53,637 nt of DNA, from IMG/VR virus record IMGVR_UViG_3300010430_000057, positions 1-53,637 of that record. The stretch is one strand, 5' to 3'. Within the stretch, counting starts at the first letter, position 1; each line of letters opens with the position of its first letter. Both the position numbers and the translations under genes were made by a program. The notes under the pieces are model-generated. The model was not told where the DNA came from. It was given only the letters and a program-made list of their open reading frames with translations, and ran no database searches. The stretch is from a virus. Shown here piece after piece: positions 1-7,822 of this stretch.

Positions 1-1719
1 AAACTCATTATGATAAATAGGATCTGTGATAATACTTACCATTTCCTCTATGATACTATCATCTAAGTCCATAGAGATCTTATCAGTATGAATCGTTTTC
101 GACAATAGTTCATATATAATAATACATAAAGAATCTCTGAGCTCTTTACATATCTGTTGCTTATATCTATCCTGTAAATGTTTCTCAGGTTGAGATCTAT
201 TCAACATATCAGATAAAACTTTAACTGCAAGCAAAGTACTACTACCTTTTATAATACCACCATTGATAGCATTTTGTGCACTAGTTATAGCATCTTGCCA
301 AGCATCTTTTTGTCTAGTTCCATCTTTAGATAAACCTGAACCAACCTCAACTGAAATAAACTTACCCCAGATACGAGCTAATCTTTTCTTAGACAGTTCT
401 TTTTGCATAAAAGAATCTGCCGATAGATGAGCTTTCTCTAATACTTTAATCGTATTCATAGTTATTTCATTTGGTTTATACTCAAGAGACATTTTATCTG
501 GAGCTACATCACAAACGAAATCTGTTTCCATAAAAGCATAGCTCATTTCAGCAGATAATTCCAAAGGTACATCCAAAGAGAATTTCTCATCATAGAAACT
601 TTTAATTTGTGCTCCATAATTATTATAGACATTAATATCCTTAGCCAAAGTTCCTTCAGCTGTAGCTAATGTGTGTAGAATACGAACTAAAGATAATAGT
701 ACATTTTGTTCAAAGATCATAGGATCTAATAGACTTCCAGGATCATCCGAATTATATAGAAGTTTAGAGAAATCTTCAATCTCTTCATCCTTCATACCAC
801 GAATACCTTTTAATCCATATATAAATGCAGAGTTACTATGTAGAGAAGCTGAAGGTAAATTCTCTTTCTTTCTCTGAGCATCTACATCATTTTGCATCTT
901 AGTAACCATTTCTACATAACTAGAAACACAATCTCTACCAACCTTAGTTGATCCAGCACAGAAGATAAATAAGTCTTTTCCTAAGAAGTCACATATCATA
1001 CGTAAGTAATGGAGGGTTTCTGGGTAACGAATATCCATACTACCATTGATCATTAATATGATAGGTTTACTTTCAAAAGGAAATGATTTAGATCCACCTA
1101 ACGTAAATAAAGGTTTACCTTCAATAACAGCTTTTTCATTATGAGTAATTTTAACTTCATCAGAGAAAGCATTGAACATCAAAGAAACATAAGTGTCTCC
1201 TTTAGCCTCTTTTACGATATCGAATACACCTTTAGTATAATCTTCGTTTTGTGTAGCAGTATAGATCAATGATAGCATATCATCTGAATCTTCTTCCACA
1301 TCAACTTTATAACCAGACATTTCCTCAAGAATAGTTTTAATGATCTCATCAAAAGCTTTTCTGAAATGAGGTTCTGAGATAGGATGCTCCTTGAATAGTT
1401 TTCTGAATCTCGATGTTAAGATACAATATAATAGAGATACCGTAGTTGTACCATCTCCACCAATCTTCTCTTGGCGATCAATAGCTTCAAGAATAAGGAA
1501 CTTTAAGCAGTTACCTATTTCATTAGATGTACCATAATTACGGAAAACATTCTTACCATCTTTAGTATATTCTAAAGCGCCTCCGCCATTTAAAAACACA
1601 GGTTTACCATATGGGCCATAACACGATGTTAATGTTGAGTAGATATCACGAATAACTTTATCTAGGATTTCCTCAAGCATTTCACCTTTAACACTATTAC
1701 TTTCAATCATTACTGTCAT
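1..1719 (-). CDS. GroEL-like phage chaperonin (C-terminus beyond the left edge)
   Basis: An open frame of 573 codons runs from an ATG at 1719 off the left edge with no stop, so the C-terminus is missing. Group I chaperonin hallmarks are visible: GPYGKP (residues 35-40), YTKDGKNV (51-58) and IGGDGTTT (86-93) match GroEL's GPKG, TKDG and GDGTTT nucleotide-binding motifs. Asp54 and Asp89 fall where GroEL has Asp52 and Asp87. Near residue 476, KDAWQDAITSAQNA followed by GGIIKGSS matches the second equatorial segment with the hydrolysis Asp398. Spacing between the equatorial halves is about 75 residues longer than in GroEL, so the apical/intermediate part is enlarged. The likely role is ATP-driven folding of phage proteins, as for the chaperonins of phages EL, OBP and AR9. 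No GroES-like gene is visible. It is the last visible gene of an operon headed by the late-type promoter at 3218-3229, with AAAGGAG before the start. Confidence 0.88.
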   Translation of the reverse strand, partial: MTVMIESNSVKGEMLEEILDKVIRDIYSTLTSCYGPYGKPVFLNGGGALEYTKDGKNVFRNYGTSNEIGNCLKFLILEAIDRQEKIGGDGTTTVSLLYCILTSRFRKLFKEHPISEPHFRKAFDEIIKTILEEMSGYKVDVEEDSDDMLSLIYTATQNEDYTKGVFDIVKEAKGDTYVSLMFNAFSDEVKITHNEKAVIEGKPLFTLGGSKSFPFESKPIILMINGSMDIRYPETLHYLRMICDFLGKDLFIFCAGSTKVGRDCVSSYVEMVTKMQNDVDAQRKKENLPSASLHSNSAFIYGLKGIRGMKDEEIEDFSKLLYNSDDPGSLLDPMIFEQNVLLSLVRILHTLATAEGTLAKDINVYNNYGAQIKSFYDEKFSLDVPLELSAEMSYAFMETDFVCDVAPDKMSLEYKPNEITMNTIKVLEKAHLSADSFMQKELSKKRLARIWGKFISVEVGSGLSKDGTRQKDAWQDAITSAQNAINGGIIKGSSTLLAVKVLSDMLNRSQPEKHLQDRYKQQICKELRDSLCIIIYELLSKTIHTDKISMDLDDSIIEEMVSIITDPIYHNEF

Positions 1720-1731
1720 ATATAAACTCCT

Positions 1732-2406
1732 TTAACCCATAGCCATGTCTTCAGCCGGTATAGATTCAAACGGATGAAAAGCATTCATTGAGTGTTTATT
1801 TTCCATTTTCATTTTTAAAATAAATTCTTCATTCTCTTTAGTATGCTCATATAAATTAACATTTTGAGGAATGTGTTTATAGATATGAGGGTATCTAGGA
1901 TATAAAAAATTTCTTCCTTCTAAGGAAGGAGCTAATATCTTAAATTGTTCAAATGTGCATATAATAACATCATATGCGCTTTTATAAGAAGCTTCTATAT
2001 CTTTAACTAGATTAGGAGACATATTAACATCAGTCCCTATACGTTCTTCTTTTTGAAGTACTCTATAAGTAACTTCTCGTTTACCTATAATATCTATATG
2101 TAATCCTATAGTTTCCATAGACTCAAGAATTTTTCTAATATCAGTGAAATTAGATAAGATATAGATATCATTATAAGATACATTTATTTCCATAGTAAAT
2201 AGATCTTTAACGTCTCCATTATATTCATAATAAAGAAATCCTAGTATCTGACGAGGTTCTAAATCAAGAATATATTGGAAATGTTTCTTAATACATGATG
2301 CACCATGTTTATTAATCATAGCCAATACTGTCCCTATTGGAAAAAATTTAAGAGCCTCATCACTGATGAGGACTCTAGAATCTTTCCGTATATATTGGAG
2401 TGACAT
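1732..2406 (-). CDS. hypothetical protein, 224 aa
   Basis: I do not recognise this family. The protein is soluble, with mixed alpha/beta-looking sequence and no signal peptide or membrane segment. Its start follows the stop of the upstream gene by only 2 bases and has no clear Shine-Dalgarno sequence, which is unusual here and suggests translational coupling to the 260-residue gene upstream. The chaperonin gene follows 12 bases after its stop. It is therefore probably made with both neighbours from the late-type promoter at 3218-3229. A helper or substrate of the chaperonin is conceivable, but nothing in the sequence shows this. Confidence 0.75.
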   Translation of the reverse strand: MSLQYIRKDSRVLISDEALKFFPIGTVLAMINKHGASCIKKHFQYILDLEPRQILGFLYYEYNGDVKDLFTMEINVSYNDIYILSNFTDIRKILESMETIGLHIDIIGKREVTYRVLQKEERIGTDVNMSPNLVKDIEASYKSAYDVIICTFEQFKILAPSLEGRNFLYPRYPHIYKHIPQNVNLYEHTKENEEFILKMKMENKHSMNAFHPFESIPAEDMAMG

Positions 2407-2408
2407 TA

Positions 2409-3191
2409 TTAACTTAATACAGGCGATGCTGCATAATCTCCATGAGAGAATGAGAATGACTCATTACCACCAGATGTGGGTGAGTTGTTTGAGAATGTAT
2501 TTGCATTCCCACCAGAGTTATTATAAGCATCTGCTGCTGTAATACCATTAGCTGCTGCTAGTGAAGCTAAAAGATGTAGACCTTTAGTAACTTCATTGCG
2601 ATTAGCTAACTTATTAAAATGTGACGACATCTTAGCGGAATGTTTTTCGAATTCACGTAAAGTGTTTCTAAGTTCTTTAAGACCTTGAGTATATCTCTTA
2701 TTGAGTTTACCTGAAGACTTATCACCAGGACGGAAACCTTTAATAGAAGATTTAGGCTCAATTTCAAAGATCTCCATCTTTTCAGGATTTTTATTAGCAT
2801 CTACATTTTTGTAAAGCACTACATAAAGACCCTTATCTTGACCAATGTCGGAACCATCTGTGATTTGAATTGCATTCTGTGTAGTTGTGCCGAAGAATAC
2901 TGAATCTGATTCAAAATTGAATTCACCAGACTTGTTTGATTCTTTAATATCTGAAAGAATATCATCCACAACAGAAAGTAATGATGATACTGAAGCAGCT
3001 GATAATGAAAGTTTTACTCCCGAGTCACGAATCTCTCTTGGAAATCCTTGAGACTCTTCCATATCACATATTTGAATCTGATATAAATTATCCCATACCA
3101 TAGTTTTAAGTTTCTTTAACTTACCTTTATTGGTCCATGAGTGACCATATGAGTTAGTACTTGGTTTATTATTGTTTGAGTATTGTGACAT
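2409..3191 (-). CDS. hypothetical protein with Ser/Asn/Gly-rich tail, possible ssDNA-binding protein
   Basis: 260 residues. The polar N-terminus (1-30) leads into a conserved-looking domain (about 30-185) with alternating beta strands. The last 45 residues are rich in Gly, Asn and Ser and end in HGDYAASPVLS. A compact beta-rich domain followed by a disordered polar tail is the shape of many single-stranded DNA-binding proteins. However, I see no OB-fold signature, and the tail is not acidic like bacterial SSB tips, so the assignment is only a suggestion. It heads the operon leading to the chaperonin and has its own AACA-N6-TA promoter and a strong AAAAGGAGG site. A virion or nucleoid-associated protein is an alternative. 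Confidence 0.7.
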   Translation of the reverse strand: MSQYSNNNKPSTNSYGHSWTNKGKLKKLKTMVWDNLYQIQICDMEESQGFPREIRDSGVKLSLSAASVSSLLSVVDDILSDIKESNKSGEFNFESDSVFFGTTTQNAIQITDGSDIGQDKGLYVVLYKNVDANKNPEKMEIFEIEPKSSIKGFRPGDKSSGKLNKRYTQGLKELRNTLREFEKHSAKMSSHFNKLANRNEVTKGLHLLASLAAANGITAADAYNNSGGNANTFSNNSPTSGGNESFSFSHGDYAASPVLS

Positions 3192-3217
3192 TTTAATGTC
3201 CTCCTTTTATTTTTATC

Positions 3218-3229
3218 TAAGGTTATGTT
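3218..3229 (-). promoter_or_regulatory. late-type promoter AACA-N6-TA
   Basis: On the minus strand the leader reads AACATAACCTTA, 26 bases upstream of the start at 3191. It fits the AACA-N6-TA rule found in front of 14 operons in this window and should drive 3191 through the chaperonin gene. Confidence 0.7.
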
Positions 3230-3250
3230 AATGATTAGGTCTTCTGTAAC

Positions 3251-4099
3251 CTATACCGATTTACTTTCATTTTTCATTGCACGGGAAGATTCATATGCTG
3301 CGATTACTTCAGTATGTGTAGGAATTTTTCCTTTACACGTTTTAAACTGACCTGAGTTTTCTGGACAGTAATTAAGCTTAATACATTTAGCTCCACCATT
3401 TACAAATAGATCTGGTTGTAAAGGTTTAACGATAGCTAACATCTTTCTAGCAAGGTCTTGTATCTCTGGTTGAGCACAGGCGCAACATCTTTCTGCAAAG
3501 AATTCTAATAAAACTCTGACATTCATTTGAACGATAGCTTTGAATCCAGTTCCTTGAGGTTTCAAGTATCTGATAAATTGTTCATCAATACCTAATGATA
3601 ATGCAGCTTCATAATAAATTTCGCCCATACGCATAAGATCTTCAGCAGTTAATTTGGCTGTAACTGATCGTACACCTAAAACATCTTTTAGATTTTGAGG
3701 ATCATCTGGATCACCAATAAGGATATTTTTAGCATCTATAGAATATTCAAAAGGAACATCTTGAATTTCTTCAGGTATAACTAATTCATAAGAACGTTTA
3801 CCATTAAGTTCAGTTCTACCCGATTTAATTAAGTAAGATGAACCGATTCTTTTTCTAACCATCTGAACCTCAGTTACTCTTGAATATCCCTCAATACCAA
3901 AGATAAAAGTATCAAATTCTGTTGCAGCCATATGACCACGATCTAAGATATTTTTAACTATCTTGGGTGTGTAAGGACTATTAATTATTTCCTCAACAGT
4001 TCTTTCTGATGATACAAATCGAGCTGCTATATCTGTATAACATTTACCTCCACCTGCTAGTAATACTACTTTACCTTCACCTACTAATTTCTTTTCCAT
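3251..4099 (-). CDS. thyX: flavin-dependent thymidylate synthase ThyX
   Basis: Makes dTMP from dUMP using methylene-tetrahydrofolate, FAD and NADPH. At 282 residues it is slightly long for ThyX. The signature region reads RGHMAATEFDTFIFGIEGYS followed by VQMVRKRIGSSYLIKSGR. Arg82, Arg84, Ser87, Ser93 and Arg95 fit the RHRxxSxxxxSxR motif, but the central His is Lys and the usual Asn/Glu are replaced. The C-terminal NVRVLLEFFAER (193-204) followed by AQPEI (209-213) matches the conserved NxR...R...AQxEI dUMP/FAD-binding block. Cys239, 245 and 255 lie in the tail. A GGGAGG site lies 8 bases before the ATG. A late-type promoter at 4155-4166 and an SD-masking inverted repeat precede it. The dTMP kinase gene lies just upstream in the same direction, giving a short route to dTDP. 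Confidence 0.9.
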   Translation of the reverse strand: MEKKLVGEGKVVLLAGGGKCYTDIAARFVSSERTVEEIINSPYTPKIVKNILDRGHMAATEFDTFIFGIEGYSRVTEVQMVRKRIGSSYLIKSGRTELNGKRSYELVIPEEIQDVPFEYSIDAKNILIGDPDDPQNLKDVLGVRSVTAKLTAEDLMRMGEIYYEAALSLGIDEQFIRYLKPQGTGFKAIVQMNVRVLLEFFAERCCACAQPEIQDLARKMLAIVKPLQPDLFVNGGAKCIKLNYCPENSGQFKTCKGKIPTHTEVIAAYESSRAMKNESKSV

Positions 4100-4106
4100 C
4101 TAATAA

Positions 4107-4177
4107 ACCTCCCTGAGATATGTATATAATGTCACTTCTTCTAATGACTATTCTTACTTAAATGTTCCCAGGGAGGT
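4107..4177 (-). promoter_or_regulatory. inverted repeat able to mask the thyX ribosome-binding site
   Basis: ACCTCCCTG at 4169-4177 (minus-strand sense) is a perfect 9-base complement of CAGGGAGGT at 4107-4115, which contains the thyX Shine-Dalgarno sequence. The upstream arm lies before the late-type promoter at 4155-4166. Only read-through RNA from the upstream operon would therefore carry both arms, and RNA started at the promoter would have a free ribosome-binding site. Confidence 0.5.
4155..4166 (-). promoter_or_regulatory. late-type promoter AACA-N6-TA for thyX
   Basis: Minus-strand AACATTTAAGTA, 55 bases upstream of the thyX start and just after the stop of the gene at 4184. It matches the rule exactly. 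Confidence 0.65.
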
Positions 4178-4183
4178 ATATGG

Positions 4184-4558
4184 TTACTTATCGTACACTT
4201 TATCCATTTCTTCCAATTTCTTCTGTATATCTAAAGATATATGGATTAATTTATTTTGAATGGCGTTTATTGTCACAATATCTGTGGGGTCTTCATTATT
4301 TAGAATTTCATAAATATCTGCTATATGGTTACTCATAGCAAATACTTCTTTATTAATAATTTTCATATTATGTGCAACGACTTTCTGTTCACATAAATAT
4401 TTATCAGCCTCTATCAAAGATTTTTTACTACGAAGTAAAATATTATCAGCTTCTTTGGTAGTTTTCTTTGCATCTGTATACAATTCATCTATTCTTTGAC
4501 AAGCTTTTAAACCCTTTATCCAAGGTGGTTCTTTAATGAACTCAATAAGCTTTTTCAT
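4184..4558 (-). CDS. hypothetical coiled-coil protein, 124 aa
   Basis: A small, charged, almost entirely helical protein. Heptad-like runs across residues 20-124 (ADNILLRSKKSLIEADKYL is one example) suggest a coiled coil. It has no Cys pair, signal or membrane segment, and I do not recognise the family. It starts 1 base after the stop of the dTMP kinase gene, so it is probably translated as part of the operon that begins with the GTATATATTATA promoter at 7612-7630. There is no terminator between it and thyX, so read-through into thyX is likely. Confidence 0.75.
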   Translation of the reverse strand: MKKLIEFIKEPPWIKGLKACQRIDELYTDAKKTTKEADNILLRSKKSLIEADKYLCEQKVVAHNMKIINKEVFAMSNHIADIYEILNNEDPTDIVTINAIQNKLIHISLDIQKKLEEMDKVYDK

Positions 4559-4559
4559 A

Positions 4560-5240
4560 TTAATTCCCTTCTAATAATTTTGTTTTATCATAAACTTTTA
4601 CAGGAGTAGTGGAATTCAATAGATCCATAATTCTATCTAATAAATCATCATGGACCTCCTCTATAGATCTAGAAGCATCTACTACATCTATACGATCGAA
4701 ATAGATATCTGCTAATCGAAGATAACCTTCTCTAACTGTTTCATGGAAACTAATCTTCTGATCATCCATACGATTTAATTCCCCTCTATTCTTAGCTCTT
4801 TCAAGACCTATACTTACAGGAACATCTAGTACGAATGTTTTATCAGGATATAATCCATGAGTACCGAAATGATTAATGTCTTTAACTGCATCAATACCTA
4901 AATCTCTACCCATTCCTTGATATACTAATGAGGAATCAATATATCTATCAGAAATAATAATATCACATTCACCTTCAGCTAATATTTGTTGAATTTGAGT
5001 ATTAATATACTCAGCTCTAGCTGCAGCATATAAAAGAGCTTCAGTTCGAGGATGCATGTTCTTACCATATTTCTTAGTAAGGATAATTTCTCGAATATCT
5101 TCTGATATAGGATTACCTCCAGGTTCCCTTAACACAATAACCTTGTAACCTTTTTCAGTTAAAGAATTCTTAATTTTTTCAGATTGAAGAGATTTTCCTC
5201 CACCTTCACCACTCTCAAATGATACAAAACGTGTCTTCAT
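4560..5240 (-). CDS. tmk: thymidylate (dTMP) kinase
   Basis: Phosphorylates dTMP (or dUMP in some phages) to the diphosphate. The P-loop FESGEGGGKS (residues 8-17) replaces the usual FEGxDGAGKST. LREPGGNPISEDIRE matches the TREPGGTxxxExIR block, and ISDRYIDSSLVYQG matches the DRY...S..AYQG substrate loop. ELNRMDD sits at the LID. The frame stays open to a GTG at 5267, but the AGGAGG lies downstream of that codon and 8 bases before the ATG at 5240, so 5240 is preferred, giving 226 residues and a 13-base gap to the DHH gene. A phage copy beside thyX suggests the phage boosts its own dTTP supply. A dUMP-accepting kinase, as in PBS-type phages, cannot be excluded. Confidence 0.92.
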   Translation of the reverse strand: MKTRFVSFESGEGGGKSLQSEKIKNSLTEKGYKVIVLREPGGNPISEDIREIILTKKYGKNMHPRTEALLYAAARAEYINTQIQQILAEGECDIIISDRYIDSSLVYQGMGRDLGIDAVKDINHFGTHGLYPDKTFVLDVPVSIGLERAKNRGELNRMDDQKISFHETVREGYLRLADIYFDRIDVVDASRSIEEVHDDLLDRIMDLLNSTTPVKVYDKTKLLEGN

Positions 5241-5253
5241 TTCCCATTCCTCC

Positions 5254-6744
5254 TTAATATTTACCACCTATAGGTGCTCCAGCTGCAGGGATATGACCTC
5301 CTCCACCTAAAGCTTTAGCGATATCCAATGCTTGAATACATGAAGCTTCATGCGATCTGAAACTATATTCATTTTCTTCTGTTTTCCACGCTACAATATC
5401 ATATCCTAAACCTCGTAAAAGAATTCTAGCTACAGATGATCTGGTTGCTTTCGTATCATCTAATGATAATTCATCTGAAACTATATCTTCTATATGATAA
5501 AATATGATATTAGTGCCTTCTGGACAAACTTCTTCAATTTCTTTAGGAATATCATTTCTTGTTAAAAGAATCTGTTTTTCCGTTAATTGTAATTTATGAA
5601 GGAATTCTTCATCAGGTTTAATATCTCCCTTAAAAATAAGATAATCTGATAATCGAAGCATATTATCTTCAAGAGTATGACCTGGTTCGAGAAGTCTTTT
5701 ACATATACTTGAATTTATAGCTGGATATTTATAATCCTCCCAAGAGAATGTATCATATAAAGAAATATTTTTAGTTAATTCGAATATATCATGAGATTCA
5801 CTCCAAGCAGAATTAATAAGTTCTGTTAATGAAGATCCGCAAATATTAACTAATTTTTCCATAAGTAATAGAGTAAGCATACCAGCAGAAGGTTTGTTTT
5901 TATATTCAACGTGATACATATTCTTTTGATCACGTGTACGGATATGAGCTACTTCGATTTCATTACTTTGAACTAAGGTATTTAGTGCAACATTATAAAT
6001 TTTACCTTTAGTTACCCGGTGTCTATCAGGATATTTAGTTGTATCCTTATCTATATTTAGATAATCTGCTGTTTGATCATGATGATCAATAATGGTATAT
6101 TTATCTCTAAATTTCTCAGTAGTTAAAAGATCTATAACTGAATTATGCTGCAAACTAATATCCGTGATAAAAAGATATCTGGTATCAAAGGATTCTATTA
6201 AATCAAGAAGCTTTTGCTCACCATCTTTATAGTCCCAAGTATGTAAGGTTACATTACTGAAAACTGAATTGATTATATGGGAACAATTAAAACCATCTCC
6301 ATCATGATGTGTTATAAGAGTTACTGGTATATCGATCGGACCAATACCATCCTCATCATATGATAGATAAGGTAGAATTCTTTTAAATATGTCAGAAGCT
6401 AATCTATCGATCTTATTAAACAAATGAAGATCATTCACGAAGTATTTATAAGTAAATAAATCTTCTGTAGATTTAATGATATCAAAAGCTTCAGCAACTA
6501 ATTGTTTACATTGAAGCAATGATAATAAATGAAATGAGTTATACCTAAGAAATTCCGGATTTATATCAACGTCACTTGATATAGATTTTTCCACTTGCTG
6601 AATAAAAGGTATAAGATCTTTTTTGAGAACTGTTAAAGTAAAAGCTGCTGGATCATTATTTAAAGAAAAAGTGAAACTCATTTTATCTTTAGTAAAATCC
6701 ATATTTGGTACATACTCAGATTTACTTAATCTTAATTGATACAT
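5254..6744 (-). CDS. DHH-DHHA1 family phosphoesterase
   Basis: A 496-residue protein with the DHH motifs in order: HHDGDGFN (146-153, metal-binding DxD), FITDIS (192-197), the defining IIDHHDQ (218-224), and a C-terminal DHHA1 glycine motif GGGGHIPAAG (480-489). About 140 residues precede the catalytic core. Members of the family include RecJ exonuclease, nano-RNases that degrade short oligonucleotides, and cyclic-dinucleotide phosphodiesterases. The core-plus-GGGH layout fits nano-RNase or c-di-nucleotide hydrolase better than full RecJ, which has an extra OB domain. Degrading nucleotides from host nucleic acid, or cleaving signalling dinucleotides used in anti-phage defence, are both possible. 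It sits in the early-type operon between small unknown genes and dTMP kinase. Confidence 0.85.
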   Translation of the reverse strand: MYQLRLSKSEYVPNMDFTKDKMSFTFSLNNDPAAFTLTVLKKDLIPFIQQVEKSISSDVDINPEFLRYNSFHLLSLLQCKQLVAEAFDIIKSTEDLFTYKYFVNDLHLFNKIDRLASDIFKRILPYLSYDEDGIGPIDIPVTLITHHDGDGFNCSHIINSVFSNVTLHTWDYKDGEQKLLDLIESFDTRYLFITDISLQHNSVIDLLTTEKFRDKYTIIDHHDQTADYLNIDKDTTKYPDRHRVTKGKIYNVALNTLVQSNEIEVAHIRTRDQKNMYHVEYKNKPSAGMLTLLLMEKLVNICGSSLTELINSAWSESHDIFELTKNISLYDTFSWEDYKYPAINSSICKRLLEPGHTLEDNMLRLSDYLIFKGDIKPDEEFLHKLQLTEKQILLTRNDIPKEIEEVCPEGTNIIFYHIEDIVSDELSLDDTKATRSSVARILLRGLGYDIVAWKTEENEYSFRSHEASCIQALDIAKALGGGGHIPAAGAPIGGKY

Positions 6745-6746
6745 TA

Positions 6747-6977
6747 TTACTCCTCCTCATAATTTATATTAATTTCAACAATATCGTCAGTATCATTCCA
6801 TGATAAATCTTCATGACATTTAAATTTCTCTCCTCGTTCTACACTAACGGTATGATCTCCGGTGACTTTATCAATAATTATAATCATACGATTAAAATCA
6901 CAAACTTCACCATTATCAATTAATGTGACATCATTGATATTATCTAAAAGTTTTACTAAATTAATTGATTTCTCCAT
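6747..6977 (-). CDS. hypothetical acidic protein, 76 aa
   Basis: A small acidic protein ending in ININYEEE. Its last codons (GAGGAGGAG) form the Shine-Dalgarno sequence of the DHH gene that starts 2 bases after its stop, so the two are translationally linked. No motif is recognised. An AAAGGAGGG-type site precedes its start. It is the second gene of the operon starting at 7598, under the GTATATATTATA promoter. Confidence 0.7.
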   Translation of the reverse strand: MEKSINLVKLLDNINDVTLIDNGEVCDFNRMIIIIDKVTGDHTVSVERGEKFKCHEDLSWNDTDDIVEININYEEE

Positions 6978-6989
6978 ATCTTCCCTCCT

Positions 6990-7598
6990 TTAAGTAAATG
7001 CTAATTGATGTTTCTGATTAGCACTACGACCTTCATATTCAGTAATCTCTTTGTCATATACGAGTTGCGATAACATAGAATTTATCTCCATGCCTTGAGT
7101 ATAGTTAAGTACATCAATTCGATTCATATATGTAAAAAGTTCCTGAAGTTCGTAATGTTTAATTTTAATAACTGCTCTATCATTTAATATGATATCAATA
7201 CCCTCATACTCTTTATGATTATCTTTAATCACTGAATAGGCTACTTCCATTTTCATATCAAAAGATCGATATTGTTTTCTATAATCATTAACTTTATCTG
7301 GATTTAAAACTAATTTATTTAATTGATCTAAAAGAAACATATCTTCTTTATGGAACCCATCATAAAAAGATTTTAATAATCCAATAAAACTATAATATTC
7401 TTGTATAGGTATTACGATCTTCTCTCCACCTTTCCAACAAACTATTTCAAAATATCTTCTAGGTGAAAATTCCATCATAATATAACCACTTCGCATAACC
7501 ATCTTACGTGTTCTTCGTTTATCCTTATTCTTCGTAGATACTACTAAGAATAATCCAAATTGTTTTGTACCATAAATTCTCTCTTTAATTTTATGCAT
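6990..7598 (-). CDS. hypothetical protein, 202 aa, first gene of an early-type operon
   Basis: A basic protein. Residues 30-75 and 135-165 contain two similar-looking segments, each with beta strands followed by a helix (IPIQEYYSFIGLLKSF and IKIKHYELQELFTYM), which may be a repeated fold. I do not recognise the family. It has an AGGAGG site and heads the operon 6990-4184 (with the DHH protein and dTMP kinase), directly behind the GTATATATTATA promoter. The early-type promoter and the nucleotide-metabolism neighbours suggest action soon after infection. Confidence 0.75.
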   Translation of the reverse strand: MHKIKERIYGTKQFGLFLVVSTKNKDKRRTRKMVMRSGYIMMEFSPRRYFEIVCWKGGEKIVIPIQEYYSFIGLLKSFYDGFHKEDMFLLDQLNKLVLNPDKVNDYRKQYRSFDMKMEVAYSVIKDNHKEYEGIDIILNDRAVIKIKHYELQELFTYMNRIDVLNYTQGMEINSMLSQLVYDKEITEYEGRSANQKHQLAFT

Positions 7599-7611
7599 AT
7601 CAAAATTCCTC

Positions 7612-7630
7612 CTATAAATATAATATATAC
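7612..7630 (-). promoter_or_regulatory. early-type promoter GTATATATTATA
   Basis: Minus-strand GTATATATTATATTTATAG, one of five near-identical copies in the window. It lies between the terminator at 7630-7662 and the start at 7598. It contains TATATTA, as in the early promoters known from phiKZ. Confidence 0.65.
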
Positions 7631-7662
7631 AAAAAATAACTCCCCAAATTTGAGGAGTTATT
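7630..7662 (-). terminator. rho-independent terminator
   Basis: On the minus strand a perfect 9-bp stem AATAACTCC / GGAGTTATT is followed by a run of T. It ends the operon 12095-7669 and directly abuts the next promoter. Confidence 0.85.
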
Positions 7663-7668
7663 ATAAAA

Positions 7669-7812
7669 CTAATCTTCTGTATATAATTTCTTTAAATCTT
7701 CATAAGAGTAATCGTCATTTATTCTTCCAAGTATATATCCGGTCTTATCTCGAATAATACCATTCTCCTGAACTTCTACTTGAATAGTTATTGTATCACA
7801 ATAATCAGCCAT
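7669..7812 (-). CDS. small hypothetical protein, 47 aa
   Basis: A 47-codon frame running from MADYCDTITI to KKLYTED and a TAG stop. A GGGGGA site lies 5 bases before the ATG, and the gene sits between the helicase stop (10 bases upstream) and a strong terminator just downstream. Both position and ribosome-binding site support a real gene, although no other evidence exists and the product is not recognised. It is the last gene of the operon that starts at 12095. Confidence 0.6.
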   Translation of the reverse strand: MADYCDTITIQVEVQENGIIRDKTGYILGRINDDYSYEDLKKLYTED

Positions 7813-7822
7813 AATTATCCCC

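Noticed and set aside
671-877. Plus-strand open frame of 68 codons
   Set aside because: It lies antisense to the GroEL-like gene, whose motifs are conserved, and it has no ribosome-binding site.
2606-2800. Minus-strand 64-codon frame
   Set aside because: It overlaps the 260-aa gene in another frame, is Leu/Lys-rich shadow sequence and has no ribosome-binding site.
7560-7757. Plus-strand 65-codon frame
   Set aside because: It runs across the minus-strand promoter and terminator and is antisense to the 47-aa gene, which has a better ribosome-binding site.
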